Assembly (NCBI GenBank): GCA_946405435.1
Contig: CAMJHF010000003.1
Span: forward strand, 89,452 to 153,451
DNA length: 64,000 nucleotides
Direction: 5' to 3'
DNA from: an uncultured Bacteroidales bacterium
GTDB lineage: Bacteria; Bacteroidota; Bacteroidia; Bacteroidales; UBA932
In this document: positions 27,808-36,199 of the stretch, one piece after another
Numbering within the stretch: the first letter of the stretch is position 1
How the letters are laid out: each line of letters opens with the position of its first letter
Position numbers and translations under genes: made by a program
The notes under the pieces: generated by a model
What the model was told of the DNA's origin: nothing
Databases searched by the model: none
Seen by the model: only the letters and a program-made list of their open reading frames with translations

Positions 27808-29451
27808 CTATGAAAGGACTAGACGATAAAGTTCGGCACTCTTGGATTGTGATTCGATGATTTGTTTTCTCAGCCGTGATTTCCTGGTACTGATTGCACT
27901 CTTGCTTTCATTCATTATCTGGGATATGGTTAGATTATCGAATCCGGCTACCATAAAAGTAATTAATCTAATATTTCTCTCGTTCAATCCTGGAAAGTCA
28001 CGTTTAATTTTAGTTATTATATCATCAAGATCCTTATTTAACCTGGACTCAAAGCGTTTCTTTTCATAATCCGTCCCGGACAGCTCTGATAAAATTTCAG
28101 AGATATATGATTCCATCTCTTCCGGTACGGAAATATAAAGCCGGTTTCTTTTGTATAACTTGCCAATTGAAGCCATGTGTTGTTGATACATTGATACATA
28201 TGATGCCCAAGCCTGGGATATTTTGGTTTCTGTTTTGATCTTTTCTTCCTTGATATCTGACAGAAGCCTTTGAGCCGAGTTATACTTGCTCTCTATATCT
28301 TTTTTTTCTGTGAGGATTGCCAGAACCTTTCTCTGGCTGACTATAATCCATATGAGAGCTAAGATTGTTGCAGAAATTAAGGTGATTAAAAGGATAGTTC
28401 TGTCCCTTTTTTGTTTTAAAGCCGAGTGATTTGCAACTTCCGCATAATAATCACTTGTCACTTTCATAAGTGGTTGACTCAATTTTGTCACGGCATACCG
28501 CTCTGTTTCTCGCGCATAATTACTAAGATATAATTGGCATTGTTCTACATCCCCCTTTTCGAGTGCAATCTTGTATTTCCACCAGTATGTTTTTGCGTCA
28601 TCTGCAGAACCTTCGAGTGAGTCAATAATGCTATTACATGAGTGGATATCGCCAACCATAATTAATGCATAGGCATACTGGTATAGCAGATCTGCAGAAT
28701 ATAAAGATCCCAGAGCATGCGCTTGCTTGTAATAGTCTACGGCAAGGGCATAGTCAGGAGAAGGCTTATATATTTCATTGAATGCCATCAATTGCATTGC
28801 ATATGGGTATTGGCTGCTTTCAGGCTTAATTTGCACAAGAAGGCTGTCCGACTTGGCAAATTCTTTTAAATTATGGTATCCAGTAGCAAGGAAGTGCGTT
28901 GCATAGTCGATGTATTTTTGATCACCGTAAGCAAGAAAATAATTGTAAGCTTCTTTCTTATATGACAATTCTTCTTCAAAATTATGGCCTTCGTTGTAAG
29001 TCATTCCGATTAACTCTGAGATCATACCTTTAAGCCATAGGTTATCTGTCTTATCAGCATGGCTTTTCGCCCGTAGAAAGTCCATCAGAGCCGAATTGTA
29101 ATCTCCGCAGTTAAAATACAGTATTCCGGAATAGAAGAAAGTTCTTGCCCTATCTAAATAAGAACCTGTGCGGGAGAAATAGTTTACTGCATCTACAATA
29201 AGGTTGCGGTCGGTAGCATCAACTCCACTTCTATGTATTGCCATTGTATGAAGTAGGGAGTACCGGGCTTTGATTCTCTTTCCGTGCATTTTTACCTGAG
29301 AGATGTTGTTTATTATTGTTAGTGAACTGTCCGGGCAATCCATCATTAACTGGTCAGCAGTAGCGAGTTGACTGGAAACGTTGGAGCAGATACAACTCGA
29401 AACCGTCAGGCATAATGAGAATAAGAACACAAATTTTATGCGGTGTGACAT
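27808..29451 (-). CDS. membrane-anchored TPR protein with C-terminal HTH (putative regulator)
   Basis: A 547-residue protein of a type common in Bacteroides. The N-terminal lipoprotein-like signal has a lipobox ending VSSC. A long run of tetratricopeptide-like helices follows (FFYSGILYFNCGDYNSALMDFLRAKSHA and on). One membrane helix (ILLITLISATILALIWIIVS) leads to a coiled coil and a C-terminal segment (LNERNIRLITFMVAGFDNLTISQIMNESKSAISTRKSR) that looks like a LuxR-type helix-turn-helix. It probably senses something outside and controls nearby genes; this is inferred. The ATG at 29451 gives a proper signal sequence; the reading frame extends 31 codons further upstream. It is AT-rich and divergent from the protease genes. 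Confidence 0.72.
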   Translation of the reverse strand: MSHRIKFVFLFSLCLTVSSCICSNVSSQLATADQLMMDCPDSSLTIINNISQVKMHGKRIKARYSLLHTMAIHRSGVDATDRNLIVDAVNYFSRTGSYLDRARTFFYSGILYFNCGDYNSALMDFLRAKSHADKTDNLWLKGMISELIGMTYNEGHNFEEELSYKKEAYNYFLAYGDQKYIDYATHFLATGYHNLKEFAKSDSLLVQIKPESSQYPYAMQLMAFNEIYKPSPDYALAVDYYKQAHALGSLYSADLLYQYAYALIMVGDIHSCNSIIDSLEGSADDAKTYWWKYKIALEKGDVEQCQLYLSNYARETERYAVTKLSQPLMKVTSDYYAEVANHSALKQKRDRTILLITLISATILALIWIIVSQRKVLAILTEKKDIESKYNSAQRLLSDIKEEKIKTETKISQAWASYVSMYQQHMASIGKLYKRNRLYISVPEEMESYISEILSELSGTDYEKKRFESRLNKDLDDIITKIKRDFPGLNERNIRLITFMVAGFDNLTISQIMNESKSAISTRKSRLRKQIIESQSKSAELYRLVLS

Positions 29452-29699
29452 GTTACAAATATATACTGTATTTTTAATATCTGGTACACCAATAAATAAC
29501 CAGGGCAAAATAATGTTTGCATTATATATAATGCTAATTATCAATCAGTTACGGGAATGGTCGCGCGGCCTCTATATTTGTAATATATTGAAAATCAATG
29601 CTTTAATGACAAACAAGGGACACAATTATGTGACAGCTTTTTTTAATGTTTATAACCTCTCAAAAAGAATAATCTTTATATTGCAGAAAACTATTAGTT
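29452..29699. other. AT-rich divergent intergenic region of the protease island
   Basis: These 248 bases separate the divergent regulator-like gene and the protease genes. They are strongly AT-rich compared with the chromosome around the island. Besides the -7 box facing left I see no ORF of note, no RNA gene and no clear hairpin. It is the natural place for control of both sides. Confidence 0.5.
29456..29463 (-). promoter_or_regulatory. -7 box abutting the TPR/HTH gene start
   Basis: The minus strand reads TATATTTG, an exact TAnnTTTG match, with only 4 bases between it and the ATG. If used, the transcript would start at or next to the start codon. The nearest TTG is 26 bases upstream, too far for a standard -33 element. 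Confidence 0.4.
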
Positions 29700-30071
29700 A
29701 TGCGTTTCATATTTTGTTTATTCTTAAGCGTTTTTATGTGCTTGTCGTCTTTTTCTGCTCACGTCTCTCAATATGGAGATGGCGTTCCTCTGCGAGATGG
29801 TAATCCTCCTGGCAATATTCCCCATGCACCGTCTGTTGTTCCAATCTCATGCTATGTGATAAGTTCTACTGGATGCATTTGGTTTGTTTCTGACCACCTC
29901 ACGAGCAGTGCCAATATTGAATTGGTAAACAATACAACAGGTATGGCTTCGCACAATAATATCATAATCACATCCATCCCTGAGTCTGTACAACTTTCTG
30001 GCCCCGGTGAATACGCACTTGTTATTACACTTCAGTCAGGTGCCATCTTTTACGGAGAGTTTATACTATAA
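29700..30071 (+). CDS. small secreted beta-rich protein, candidate protease inhibitor
   Basis: A 123-residue protein with a signal peptide (about residues 1-20, SSFSA). The mature part is beta-rich (SVVPISCYVISSTGCIWFV, then SANIELVNNTTG and GEYALVITLQSGAIFYGEFIL). This resembles small DUF3244-like Bacteroidetes exported proteins. In Bacteroides fragilis, small exported inhibitors related to staphostatins are encoded beside C10 proteases, and this gene lies 6 bp before a C10 protease gene. An inhibitor role is therefore a reasonable inference, not something the sequence proves. Its two cysteines (in SCYV and TGCIW) could form a disulfide. Confidence 0.6.
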   Translation: MRFIFCLFLSVFMCLSSFSAHVSQYGDGVPLRDGNPPGNIPHAPSVVPISCYVISSTGCIWFVSDHLTSSANIELVNNTTGMASHNNIIITSIPESVQLSGPGEYALVITLQSGAIFYGEFIL

Positions 30072-30077
30072 TTTCTA

Positions 30078-31511
30078 ATGAGTGTTATTATGAACGTGAG
30101 TGGAACGAATCTATTGTCGCTTCTTCTGGTAGGCGTCATTGCTATTACTAATAATGCTTGTACAAAACAAAACCCTCAAAGTATTTCGGCCTCATTTATT
30201 GGTGATAGTTTTGCGCAGGATAATTCATTTGTGGGGCTGGACAGAGTGATCGACCGTTTTGGCTCTGAATATGGAACAACTAAAAGTTCTAGCCATCTGG
30301 ATATACAACCAGTGATTTCGGAGAGTAATGACACTGCTCTCTATATATTAAACTATGGCCATAACAAAGGTTGGAAACTAATCTCCTCGGACGTCAGGAC
30401 GCCGGCAATTTTGGCAGAGTCTCATTATGGAGCGTTCTCGTTAGAAGATGGCAACCCTGGCCTCTCAAGCTGGATTGATTGTTTGGTAAAAGATATGTCG
30501 GACATACGTCATTCTCCAGATTCAAAATTATCGTTCAGTGAAGAAGAAATAGCTGCGAACAAAGCTTTTTGGGGGGATGGCTCGCGAGGAATAATAATTC
30601 CTGGTGACGGAGAAGGCCCAGGAGGAGGAGATGATGGCGGGCATTGGTATATTCATGGTGAATCGGAAACTGTTACATATGATACTTCACACTTTGATGT
30701 CCCTCACTGGGATCAATATGAACCATACAATAAATACTGCCCATATAAGAGTGGGAACACTACATTTAGGGTTCCTGCCGGCTGCGTTGCTATTGCCGGG
30801 GCTCAAGCATTGTATTCTTACCATCAAAAGTTGGGAGTCCCTCAGATGACATTCAGTATGGCCACTTGTACCGGGGACGAAAACAATTACTCTCGAACCT
30901 TTACTGCACCTACTTCAACTGTCTGGGATGATATGAAAGAAGCTTATGATGATACTACTTCAAGACCGTGTTATGAGGCAGTTCTTATCGCTTATGTTGG
31001 CTATTTGGTTGGAATGGATTATTCGTCAAATGGATCATCTGCTTCAATGGAAGACCTTCGCACGGATGTTTTTATTCCTATGGGCCTAAATTGTTCCTAT
31101 GGTGCTTACAACGAAACATTGGTTAGAGATAACCTTATTATGGAAAAACCTGTTGTGGTTAGAGCAAGCAATTCCGTGTTGCCGATTTTTGATTGGGGTT
31201 CGTCCCATTGTTTTGTATTGGATGGATATAAAAGGACTCGAATCAAGACAACAACTTATTATGAATGGGTCCCAGACATTATCGGCGACCCTGGAGGTTA
31301 CTTTCATCGCGATTATTCCACCGTGTCATATTCCTCTCCTGTTATTTCTTATGTCCATATTAATTGGGGGTGGTGGACTAAATGGAAGCTCCATTATAAC
31401 GATGGTTGGTACGCAATAACAGGAGATTGGCTCACTCATGACAGTGGAGGTTCCCCAGCAGGTAGTTATAACTATTATAGGTCAATGATTTATAATTTTT
31501 CTTTATATTAG
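30078..31511 (+). CDS. C10 family (streptopain-like) cysteine protease lipoprotein with prodomain
   Basis: A 477-residue secreted protease. An N-terminal lipoprotein signal ends ITNNAC (Cys28; a second ATG at 30090 is possible). A Spi-type prodomain follows (ALYILNYGHNKGWKLISSDVR and on), which normally inhibits the enzyme until cleaved. The catalytic domain has C236 in PAGCVAIAGAQ, H377 in SHCFVLDGY, and N429-W430 in HINWGWW, matching the streptopain Cys-His-Asn/Trp layout. A Gly-rich linker (GDGEGPGGGDDGGHW, residues about 175-192) separates prodomain and protease. Such enzymes cleave host or competitor proteins. It lies in an AT-rich island behind a candidate inhibitor gene. Confidence 0.9.
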   Translation: MSVIMNVSGTNLLSLLLVGVIAITNNACTKQNPQSISASFIGDSFAQDNSFVGLDRVIDRFGSEYGTTKSSSHLDIQPVISESNDTALYILNYGHNKGWKLISSDVRTPAILAESHYGAFSLEDGNPGLSSWIDCLVKDMSDIRHSPDSKLSFSEEEIAANKAFWGDGSRGIIIPGDGEGPGGGDDGGHWYIHGESETVTYDTSHFDVPHWDQYEPYNKYCPYKSGNTTFRVPAGCVAIAGAQALYSYHQKLGVPQMTFSMATCTGDENNYSRTFTAPTSTVWDDMKEAYDDTTSRPCYEAVLIAYVGYLVGMDYSSNGSSASMEDLRTDVFIPMGLNCSYGAYNETLVRDNLIMEKPVVVRASNSVLPIFDWGSSHCFVLDGYKRTRIKTTTYYEWVPDIIGDPGGYFHRDYSTVSYSSPVISYVHINWGWWTKWKLHYNDGWYAITGDWLTHDSGGSPAGSYNYYRSMIYNFSLY

Positions 31512-31533
31512 CAACCAAAACAGGAGTCATATT

Positions 31534-32337
31534 ATGAAAGCGATTACAATCATACTTTCAATGTCGGTTGCAATAGCTCTTTCTTGCGGGTGTTCTACAG
31601 TGGGCGGTAATTCGGAGAAAGCGCAACCGACTGTCCAAGCTTTTGTCCCCGGAGATTGTGCACAATTGTATATGACGCCGTGGGTATATGCGAATTCAAA
31701 GGGTACATATTTCTCCTTGCATTGGTTTATATACATTGATTCAACCAAAAGGGATAGCGAATTAATACCCGGGATGCACAGCTTTTATCAATGGCCTTCT
31801 GAAGATATCTGGAGGTCATTTGAAGACAGGAGCAAAATCGTCGAAGAGAATTTTAAATCCCTCGCAAGGGAAATGTTCTCGAATATCCTCACAGGCGGCA
31901 ATCACATAGTGACGACAGTTTTTCCCATAGGGAGGCAGGTTATTACTGCAAATGTCCCGATATTTGGTATCCCTGCCGGCGAGGATCTTTCTTCATTAAT
32001 TCTGGATGGCAATTTGGAGCAATATCCTTCTGCCCAGACACTTGATAATCTGACCCTTCATTCTGACAATGGGAATCTGTTGTATTCTGAATTGCTTACT
32101 AACGGCAGTTTGGGCAATGGAGTCAGCATTAGGATGAATGCTCCTGATTCTTTTGATCAAAAGATTGTCTTTACTTTGTCTGTTCCTGTAAGGAGAGTCC
32201 TTTTCCTGGAGTGGCTCAACCAGCTTCAAAGCAATCCAGACGCTCCAATTCCTTACATAGATGAAGTCATGGAGGCAAGTGGTACATTGGGGCGCTACCG
32301 CCCTTCAAAGGAAGGGAACTCGGTAGTTTTATACTGA
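31534..32337 (+). CDS. unknown lipoprotein downstream of the C10 protease
   Basis: A 267-residue lipoprotein (lipobox ALSCGC, signal about 1-20) that I do not recognise. The body has mixed alpha/beta character with no obvious catalytic motif; segments such as MHSFYQWPSEDIWRSFEDRS and VRRVLFLEWLNQL could be fingerprints for a search. It follows the protease by 22 bp, has the same AT-rich composition, and is followed by a strong terminator. It is therefore the last gene of the three-gene unit and may be an accessory or a second inhibitor; that is conjecture. Confidence 0.6.
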   Translation: MKAITIILSMSVAIALSCGCSTVGGNSEKAQPTVQAFVPGDCAQLYMTPWVYANSKGTYFSLHWFIYIDSTKRDSELIPGMHSFYQWPSEDIWRSFEDRSKIVEENFKSLAREMFSNILTGGNHIVTTVFPIGRQVITANVPIFGIPAGEDLSSLILDGNLEQYPSAQTLDNLTLHSDNGNLLYSELLTNGSLGNGVSIRMNAPDSFDQKIVFTLSVPVRRVLFLEWLNQLQSNPDAPIPYIDEVMEASGTLGRYRPSKEGNSVVLY

Positions 32338-32344
32338 TTTTCTC

Positions 32345-32380
32345 AAAAGCGCCACGGCTTCATTCTGCCGTGGCGCTTTT
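32345..32380 (+). terminator. hairpin terminator after the protease island
   Basis: A perfect 14-bp inverted repeat, AAAAGCGCCACGGC and its complement GCCGTGGCGCTTTT, with an 8-base loop, ends in TTTT. The stem is symmetric with A and T runs, so it can end transcription in both directions. It lies between the convergent unknown lipoprotein gene and the small membrane-protein gene. Confidence 0.85.
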
Positions 32381-32398
32381 AGATACGGATGGTTGTCC

Positions 32399-32575
32399 TT
32401 AGATCCTGTCACGGACCAGGAAGTAGTAGACCACCAGGCCTATCCAGCTTGTGGCGAGGACGGCGATGGAGAGGACGACCTTCCAGAGGAGGCTGAGCTT
32501 GGGCTTCTTGAAAATGTCAAGTACGCACCAGATTGCGGCCACGAGGCCGACAATGTAAACGATGGTTGCAAGCAT
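32399..32575 (-). CDS. small PLDc_N-like membrane protein
   Basis: A 58-residue protein with two predicted membrane helices (TIVYIVGLVAAIWCVLDIF and VVLSIAVLATSWIGLVVYYF) joined by a KKPKLSLLWK loop and ending LVRDRI. The pattern, with a tryptophan-rich second helix and a YYF-LVR end, fits the phospholipase D N-terminal (PLDc_N) family of small membrane proteins of unknown function. It starts at ATG and stops at TAA, 12 bp downstream of parC, so it is probably the last gene of that operon. It is too short for usual length cut-offs, but the clean hydrophobic pattern argues that it is real. Confidence 0.75.
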   Translation of the reverse strand: MLATIVYIVGLVAAIWCVLDIFKKPKLSLLWKVVLSIAVLATSWIGLVVYYFLVRDRI

Positions 32576-32587
32576 ATCAGTAATACT

Positions 32588-35314
32588 TTAAAATAGAGTT
32601 GGTTCTTCGAAAATCAGTTCTATGGGCTCGTCGTCGTTTTCAGGTATGTGAATCTCCTTGCCGCGGATGTCGGGCATGGCCGGAGCGTCGGCTGAATCCT
32701 CTTCTGGGGCTGTGACCTGCTCCTCCTGCTCCTCTTGTTCATCCTCCGGAACCGGCAGCGGCTCCGCGAAACGCACGGCCTTGACTTCGCCCCTGTCGAC
32801 CACTTTCTTGCCTTTGGCCGCGTATCCCTTCTTGCCTATCCAGGCTTCGGCGTCTACAAGGTCTGACGGCTTGTCTTCCAGCTTCCAGACGACTTCGTAC
32901 TGCGGACGCTTGTCGTCGGTCAGATCCACCAGATACGACTTGCTCCCCTCGGCGATGAAGCTTAGGGGCGTATTGTCGCTTACGATGAAGGAGAACCTCT
33001 TGACGTAGAAGGACTTGACCCCGGCGTCCCAGTACAGGGCGGTGAAGGTCTTGTCGGGATCGAACTTCTCTATCCGGAGCACTTCTCCCTGATAGCGGTT
33101 CACAAGGTCGAAGGAAGTTGTGTAGAACGTGCCGTTCCGGAATACTGCCAGCACCTTGTCGTTCTCGCTGAATTCTCCGAGGTACAGTCCGTGGCCCTCG
33201 TCGTTGAGTTTCTGGATGTCGGTGTCGTACCAGATCTGCTTGCCGGCAATGGTGCTGACGCCTTTGCTTTTGAGCGAGATGCTGCGTATGACGTTCTTGC
33301 TCACCAGGTTGCCGCGGGCCGTCTTGCTCTTGATGCCAAGCAGCGAGAAGTCGTATTCGAACGAGGTCTTCTTGAGCTTGGGCTTGGGACGCAGCTGGAC
33401 CTTTACGGTCTCGGCCTCGCCGTTGTGGTTGGCGGTGAACCATACTACCTGGGAGCCTTCCATGCCGGTGGTCAGGTCGTACTCCTTGTCACGGGTGACG
33501 GAAGTTACGGCGAAACGCTTGGCGTAGTAGATGGAAGTCTTGCCCTCGCGGTAGATGACGTTGTAGATGGTGCGGGAGTCGCCCCTGTTGAACACTCCCA
33601 CGTAGATGAGATCTTTCCCGAAGAAGGCCTTGTCGCTGACCTTGGTGACTATGTACTTGCCGTCCTTGCGGATGACGATAATCTCGGACATGTCGGAGCA
33701 GTTGCAGATGAACTCTCCTCCGTCGTCACGCTTGAGCCCTATGCCCACGAAGCCCTCTGCCATGTTGGCGCTGAGCTTGGCGTTGTTGTTGATGACGCGG
33801 GTGGCGGCTATGGTCTCGAAGCCCGTGAGCTCGGTGCGGCGCGGGAAATCCTTGCCGTACTTCTTCTTGAGGGCCTTGAACCAGTCTATGGTGAATCGGT
33901 CTATGTGGGCTATGTTGTCGGAAACCGTCTTCATCTCCTGCTCGATGCCGCGGATCTTCTCTTCTACCGCCTTGACGTCGAACTTGGATATCTTGCGGAC
34001 GGGCTTGTCCACCAGGCGGTCGATGTCTTCCATGACCACGGGTTTGCGGAGCTGGCCTTCGTAGGCCTTCATGGCCGTGAGCGTCTCCTCTTTCTGGTCT
34101 TCCCAGCTGGCCTGGTCTTTTTCCAGTATCTTGTAGATGCGGTTTTCGAAGTAGATGCGCTCCAGGGATGTGTAGTGCCAGTCGCGCTCGAGTTCCTCCA
34201 GCCTGATGTTAAGCTGGCGCAGCAGTATGTCACGTGTGTGGAAGGTGCTGTATTCCAGGATTTCGTTCACCGAGAGGAACTGGGGCTTGTTGTCCTTGAT
34301 GACGCAGGCGTTCGGCGCCAGGTTGCACTCGCAGTCGGTGAAAGCGTACAGGGCGTCGATGGTCTTGTCAGGCGACACGTCGCCCGGCAGGTGGATGAGG
34401 ATTTCCACCTTGTCGGTGGTCATATCCTCTATCTTCTTGATTTTGATTTTGCCCTTCTCCTTGGCCTTGAGTATGGACTCGATGATGTCTTTGGTGTACT
34501 TGCCGTAGGGAATCTCGGTTATGGCGATGGTGCTTTTGTCCAGCTTCTCAATCTTGGCCCTCACCTTTACGCGGCCGCCGCGCCGTCCCTCCATGTATTT
34601 GGAGCAGTCGGCCGAGCCGCCGGTGGGGAAGTCGGGGTAGAGTTCGTAAGGCTTGCCTTCCAGGATTGCTACGGAAGCGTCGAGCAGTTCGTTGAAGTTG
34701 TGGGGCAGTATCTTGGAAGCGAGGCCCACGCCTATTCCGTCGGTGCCCTGCGCAAGCAGGAGAGGGAACCGCACCGAGAGCTCCGTAGGCTCGTCGTTGC
34801 GTCCGTCGTACGACTTCATGGTGGGCGTGACCTTGGGGTCGAAGACCACTTCCTTGGCAAACTTGCTCAGGCGCGCCTCGATGTACCTCGGAGCGGCATT
34901 GGCGTCGCCGGTGAGTATGTTGCCCCAGTTACCCTGGCAGTCCACGGTGAAACCCTTCTGCCCGAGGGTCACGAGCGCACCCAGGATGGACTGGTCGCCG
35001 TGGGGGTGGAACTGCATGGCCTGACCGACGATGTTGGCTACTTTGGTGTAGGCGCCGTCATCCATGCGGTACATGGCGTGCAGCACGCGCCTCTGGACGG
35101 GCTTGAGACCGTCGGCGATATGGGGAACGGCCCGGTGCAGGATTACGTACGAGGCATAATCCAGATACCAGTCCTTGAACATTCCGGAGAGCTTGAACTT
35201 GCGGGCGTCGCTCTCCAGGAGCTTGTTGTATCTGCCACTGGATTCAGCATCCTCGGCGACTTCGATGTCGTCGTCTTCGATAATCTCTTCAGTTACTTTG
35301 TTCTCGTCTTCCAT
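32588..35314 (-). CDS. parC: DNA topoisomerase IV subunit A
   Basis: A 908-residue type IIA topoisomerase A subunit that cuts and rejoins duplex DNA. The catalytic tyrosine is Y144 in AAPRYIEARL, preceded by the breakage-domain run IADGLKPVQRRVLHAM and the HPHGDQS motif. A coiled-coil tower and a beta-pinwheel C-terminal domain follow. I see no GyrA box in the C-terminal half (the GRRGGR near residue 235 lies in the core), which favours topoisomerase IV over gyrase. An acidic tail (EEQEEQVTAPEED) ends the protein. It follows era by 3 bp. In Bacteroidetes this gene is often called gyrase/topoisomerase IV subunit A. Confidence 0.9.
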   Translation of the reverse strand: MEDENKVTEEIIEDDDIEVAEDAESSGRYNKLLESDARKFKLSGMFKDWYLDYASYVILHRAVPHIADGLKPVQRRVLHAMYRMDDGAYTKVANIVGQAMQFHPHGDQSILGALVTLGQKGFTVDCQGNWGNILTGDANAAPRYIEARLSKFAKEVVFDPKVTPTMKSYDGRNDEPTELSVRFPLLLAQGTDGIGVGLASKILPHNFNELLDASVAILEGKPYELYPDFPTGGSADCSKYMEGRRGGRVKVRAKIEKLDKSTIAITEIPYGKYTKDIIESILKAKEKGKIKIKKIEDMTTDKVEILIHLPGDVSPDKTIDALYAFTDCECNLAPNACVIKDNKPQFLSVNEILEYSTFHTRDILLRQLNIRLEELERDWHYTSLERIYFENRIYKILEKDQASWEDQKEETLTAMKAYEGQLRKPVVMEDIDRLVDKPVRKISKFDVKAVEEKIRGIEQEMKTVSDNIAHIDRFTIDWFKALKKKYGKDFPRRTELTGFETIAATRVINNNAKLSANMAEGFVGIGLKRDDGGEFICNCSDMSEIIVIRKDGKYIVTKVSDKAFFGKDLIYVGVFNRGDSRTIYNVIYREGKTSIYYAKRFAVTSVTRDKEYDLTTGMEGSQVVWFTANHNGEAETVKVQLRPKPKLKKTSFEYDFSLLGIKSKTARGNLVSKNVIRSISLKSKGVSTIAGKQIWYDTDIQKLNDEGHGLYLGEFSENDKVLAVFRNGTFYTTSFDLVNRYQGEVLRIEKFDPDKTFTALYWDAGVKSFYVKRFSFIVSDNTPLSFIAEGSKSYLVDLTDDKRPQYEVVWKLEDKPSDLVDAEAWIGKKGYAAKGKKVVDRGEVKAVRFAEPLPVPEDEQEEQEEQVTAPEEDSADAPAMPDIRGKEIHIPENDDEPIELIFEEPTLF

Positions 35315-35317
35315 CTG

Positions 35318-36199
35318 TTAGTCTTCGTAGCCGAAGCGGCGTAATTCTCTTCTGTTTTCCCTCCAGTCGGGATCCACCTTCACGAATATGCTCAGGAAGA
35401 CTTTCTTCTGGAAGAAGTCTTCCATGTCCAGGCGGGCCTGGGTGCCGGTTTTCTTGAGCGCGGCGCCCTTCTTGCCTATGATGATGCCCTTCTGGGACTC
35501 GCGCATCACGTATATGACTGCGTCGATGTCGTAGCGGTCTTCGCCCTCGCGGAATGCCTCGATGCCTACCTCGCAGCTGTAGGGAATCTCTTCTTTGTAG
35601 TTGAGAAGTATCTTCTCGCGTATGATTTCCGATGCGAAGAAGCGGAGGTTCTTGTCTGTGAAGGCGTCTTTGTCGTACCACGGCGGGCACACGGGAAGGC
35701 GTTCCACTACGGACTCCAGAATGGTGTCGAGGTTGAAACGCTCCTGCGCGCTGGCGGGAATCACCACGGCCTGCGGCAGACGCTCTTTCCACCACGAGGC
35801 GAGTTCCAGCACCTTTTCCTGGGTGCTTATGTCTATCTTGTTGATGACTACTATCACGGGACACTCGATGCGCTGCAGTTTCTCGACGTAGTCGACGTTC
35901 TTGTCGGGAGTCTCTACCGTGTCGGTGACGTACAGGATGATGTCGGCGTCGCCTATGGCTCCGTCAACGAAATTCATCATGTTCTGCTGCAGGCGGTACG
36001 AGGGCTTGAGGATGCCAGGGGTGTCGGAATACACTATCTGCCAGTCTTCGCCGTTGACTATGCCCATGATGCGGTGGCGCGTGGTCTGGGCCTTGGCGGT
36101 GACTATCGAGAGTTTCTCTCCCACCAGGGCGTTCATCAGCGTGGATTTGCCCACGTTGGGATTGCCAATTATGTTTACGAATCCTGAGCGGTGGTCCAT
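35318..36199 (-). CDS. era: GTPase Era
   Basis: A 293-residue GTPase needed for 30S ribosome assembly. G1 is GNPNVGKS (12-19), G3 is DTPG, G4 is NKID, and a C-terminal KH RNA-binding domain has the GKKGAALKK turn (VMRESQKGIIIGKKGAALKKTG). It binds 16S rRNA near its 3' end. It overlaps the upstream pseudouridine synthase gene by one base (TAATG), and both act on rRNA, so coupling makes sense. Confidence 0.97.
   Translation of the reverse strand: MDHRSGFVNIIGNPNVGKSTLMNALVGEKLSIVTAKAQTTRHRIMGIVNGEDWQIVYSDTPGILKPSYRLQQNMMNFVDGAIGDADIILYVTDTVETPDKNVDYVEKLQRIECPVIVVINKIDISTQEKVLELASWWKERLPQAVVIPASAQERFNLDTILESVVERLPVCPPWYDKDAFTDKNLRFFASEIIREKILLNYKEEIPYSCEVGIEAFREGEDRYDIDAVIYVMRESQKGIIIGKKGAALKKTGTQARLDMEDFFQKKVFLSIFVKVDPDWRENRRELRRFGYED

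Noticed and set aside
33191..35344. 717-codon open frame antisense to parC
   Set aside because: It is an antisense shadow, caused by codon bias in the real gene; the parC frame has the catalytic motifs.
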